A DNA stretch of 64,000 nucleotides. Source: Acidimicrobiaceae bacterium. Its GTDB lineage: Bacteria; Actinomycetota; Acidimicrobiia; Acidimicrobiales; RAAP-2. The notes under the pieces are model-generated. The model ran no database searches. It had not been told where the DNA came from and saw only the letters and a program-made list of their open reading frames with translations. Below are positions 62,057 to 64,000 of this stretch, piece after piece. Where the stretch lies: positions 25,258 through 89,257 of the forward strand of contig PKWW01000051.1 in NCBI GenBank assembly GCA_003132165.1, written 5' to 3'. A program made the position numbers and the translations under genes. How positions within the stretch are numbered: the stretch's first letter is position 1; each line of letters begins with the position of its first letter.

Positions 62057-63552
62057 TTGTTCACTCCGCTCGGAGCCACGTGCTCAATCAACTGCTGAAC
62101 CGACGGCGAGATGCGGTCGAGCACGGGCTTTGGAAACACACCGAGCACGACGATCAGCACCACGACGGGCACGAGGACCCAGCGCTCCTTGGTGCTCGCA
62201 TCCTCGATCGCGGCGTTCGCACCGACTGCGCGTCCGTGAAAGACCCGCTGGTAGGCCCAGAGGAGGTACACCGCTGCGGCGACGACGCCGAAGGTGCCAA
62301 CGACGCCCCACCAGGTGTGCGTGGCGAACGTGCCGATGAGGATCAGGTACTCCGAGATGAAACCGGACAGGCCCGGCAGACCAATGGACGCGAGCATCAC
62401 GACCATGAAGATACCGGCGAGCACCGGCGCGGGACCCTGGAGACCGCTGAAGTCCTTGATGGCGATACTGGCGCGTCGCTTCTCGATGAAGCCAATGATG
62501 AGGAAGAAGCCGATCGTGATGACACCGTGGTTGAACATCAACAGCACCGCGCCGACCATGGCGATCTTCGAGCCGGTCATGACGCCCAACGTGATGAAGC
62601 CCATCTGGGCGAGCGAGGAGTAGGCGACGAACCGCTTGAGGTCGAGCGCCATGCAGGCAACGGCCGATCCGTAGAGGATACCGATCACGGCGAGGGTCAT
62701 CACCCAGGGGCGCGTGTCAGGTAGCGCCAGCGGGAAGAGACCCACCGCGAAGCGCAACAAACCGTACGAACCAAGCTTGGCGAGCAACGCCGACAACTCG
62801 ATTGAGCCGGCCGTGGGGGCCTCGGCGTACGTGATGGGCGACCACGTGTGCAGCGGCCAGATCGGCGACTTCACCGCGAAGGCGAGGGCGAAGGCGATGA
62901 ACAGCCAGATCGAGGCGCCGTGGCTCAGCGAGGTCGACGACAGCGTGCCGTAGGCGAAGGTCAGTGCCCCACCGGTCTGGTGCTGGTGCACGAAGCCCAA
63001 GTACATGATGCCGATCAGCAGGAACGCCGAGCCCGCGAACGTGTAGATGAAGAACTTGAGCGCGGCCTTGGAACGTTCGACGCCACCCCACTGCGAGATG
63101 ATGAAGTAGCACGGGATGAGCGTCAGTTCGAAGAAGATGAAGAACTCGAGTAAGTCGTGCGCCACGAAGCTGCCCATCGTGAACGACGTGAGGAGCAGGA
63201 GCCACGCGACGAAGGCCGGCTCACGACGCTTGTCGCGAGCGCCGAGCAGGGAGAGCAGCACGACGAGCGCGGTCAAGACCACCATCAACATCGAGATGCC
63301 GTCGAGGGCGACGTCGTAGGCCAGGCCGAACGGCGCGGACAGCACGTGGCGCATTGCGAAGTCGAAGGTCTGGGCGCCCCTCACGTGGTCGTTGTACATG
63401 AAGGCGACGACCAGCGCCAGCACCATCTCGATGACGGCGGTGACGACTGCGACCCCGTAGGCACGTCCTTGGGTCTTTCGAGAGAGCATCGCGAGCGCGG
63501 CGCCCACCAACGGGACGACGAGAAGCGCGGAGAGCCAAAGTGACGAATGCAT
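62053..63552 (-). CDS. nuoM: NADH-quinone oxidoreductase subunit M
   Basis: 499 aa from ATG 63552 (a TTG at 63558 would overlap the nuoL stop; AGGG ten bases upstream). Antiporter-like subunit: VAHDLLEFFIFFELTLIPCYFIISQWGG (conserved Glu), KSPIWPLHTWSPITYAEAPTAGSIELSALLAKLGSYGLLRF, RFVAYSSLAQMGF, LPGLSGFISEYLIL. Confidence 0.97.
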   Translation of the reverse strand: MHSSLWLSALLVVPLVGAALAMLSRKTQGRAYGVAVVTAVIEMVLALVVAFMYNDHVRGAQTFDFAMRHVLSAPFGLAYDVALDGISMLMVVLTALVVLLSLLGARDKRREPAFVAWLLLLTSFTMGSFVAHDLLEFFIFFELTLIPCYFIISQWGGVERSKAALKFFIYTFAGSAFLLIGIMYLGFVHQHQTGGALTFAYGTLSSTSLSHGASIWLFIAFALAFAVKSPIWPLHTWSPITYAEAPTAGSIELSALLAKLGSYGLLRFAVGLFPLALPDTRPWVMTLAVIGILYGSAVACMALDLKRFVAYSSLAQMGFITLGVMTGSKIAMVGAVLLMFNHGVITIGFFLIIGFIEKRRASIAIKDFSGLQGPAPVLAGIFMVVMLASIGLPGLSGFISEYLILIGTFATHTWWGVVGTFGVVAAAVYLLWAYQRVFHGRAVGANAAIEDASTKERWVLVPVVVLIVVLGVFPKPVLDRISPSVQQLIEHVAPSGVNK

Positions 63553-63554
63553 GA

Positions 63555-64000
63555 TCAACCAACCCTCGCCACGAGATAGACGACAATGACCGCGACACCG
63601 AGCAGGGTGACGAGCGCGTAGTGGCGAACGAAGCCCGACTGGATCTTGCGCACACCGTCGGCGCTGCGCCGGATACCAACCGCCAGACCCGTGACGCCCC
63701 CGTCGACGACCTTGTCCTCGACGACGGTGTCAGTGAATGCAGCGCCCCTGGTGAGCGGACGGCCAATCGTTGCGTCATAGAAGTCGTCCCAGTGCCAGAC
63801 GTGCTCGAAAAAGGACGACTCGTAGCGCTTGGACTCGGAGATTCCGCGCCAGATGGTGAACGCGGCGAAGAGGCCGATCACGGCGGCCGCGATGTCCACG
63901 AGGGCGAGTCCGGTCTGGGCGAGGGTGCTCTGCGCGACACTCGGCACCACGTACCCGAAGGTCGGGGCGAGGAAGCCGGCGAGCGAGTCGTGGTGGATCC
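63555..64000 (-). CDS. nuoL: NADH-quinone oxidoreductase subunit L (C-terminal part)
   Basis: Last 148 residues; N-terminus outside the window. Pattern HHDSLAGFLAPTFG, FTIWRGISESKRYESSFFEHVWHWDDFYDATIGRPL, VVDGGVTGLAVGIRRSADGVRKIQSGFVRHYAL, and a terminal helix, all typical of NuoL C-termini. Upstream of nuoM, stop four bases before its ATG. Confidence 0.95.
   Translation of the reverse strand, partial: IHHDSLAGFLAPTFGYVVPSVAQSTLAQTGLALVDIAAAVIGLFAAFTIWRGISESKRYESSFFEHVWHWDDFYDATIGRPLTRGAAFTDTVVEDKVVDGGVTGLAVGIRRSADGVRKIQSGFVRHYALVTLLGVAVIVVYLVARVG

Overview
The window is a GC-rich actinobacterial chromosome segment. Evidence: a WhiB regulator, an actinobacterial cytochrome bc1 set (Rieske, cytochrome b and a di-haem QcrC next to ctaE), hemEHY heme genes, an F420-type luciferase-like oxidoreductase, UPF0182, a HelD-type helicase and several start codons that look leaderless. 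The flavour (He_PIG-repeat surface protein, many CoA-transferase/thiolase genes, MreB-like protein) fits Acidimicrobiia or a relative; this is inference, not a species call.

Region 1 (1-24.3 kb) is accessory catabolism, almost all on the minus strand. From its probable upstream end it runs: surface protein; ABC ATPase; aldehyde dehydrogenase; ThDP enzyme; two family III CoA-transferases; enoyl-CoA hydratase; LLM oxidoreductase; MmgE/PrpD; UbiX; substrate-binding protein; a possible 52-aa coupled ORF; a double permease fused in one polypeptide; UbiD; class II aldolase; RpiR regulator; type 2 IPP isomerase. Beyond a divergent class II aldolase lie a DUF35 protein, a thiolase and an SDR. The set looks like uptake plus prFMN-dependent decarboxylation of an unknown carboxylic acid and its breakdown through CoA thioesters. 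Two near-identical 63-bp promoter/operator modules sit before the surface-protein gene and before the ABC ATPase gene.

Region 2 (24.9-45.9 kb) is mostly conserved housekeeping: a flavin-reductase-type protein, GT87 mannosyltransferase, UPF0182, a DivIVA-like coiled-coil protein with a MuF-like C-terminal Cys cluster, a YlbL-type PDZ/Lon protease, a HEAT-repeat protein, an MreB-like protein with a damaged nucleotide motif, a DUF2342 protein without its zinc motif, formimidoyltransferase-like protein, WhiB, an AAA+/VWA pair, a phosphodiester-glycosidase-like protein, and ctaE-qcrCAB.

Region 3 (45.9-51.3 kb) has helD followed by a 2.9-kb transposon-like element bounded by 24-bp imperfect inverted repeats (48351-48374 and 51252-51275). 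Inside, divergently arranged, are an intact, unusually large TnpB-type RuvC nuclease gene and a frameshifted DDE (IS5-like) transposase. TnpB is normally paired with Y1 or serine transposases, so this pairing is the most notable mobile-element observation. The element ends 23 bp before hemE.

Region 4 (51.3-64 kb) holds hemE-hemH-hemY (coproporphyrin-type heme pathway), cfa with a remnant of its usual FAD-oxidase neighbour, a HAD phosphatase, a three-part membrane protein (phosphoesterase-like domain, membrane domain, DUF2156 aminoacyl-transferase domain), an ATP-grasp protein, and the end of a complex I operon (nuoL partial, nuoM, nuoN). No tRNA, rRNA or CRISPR array was recognised.
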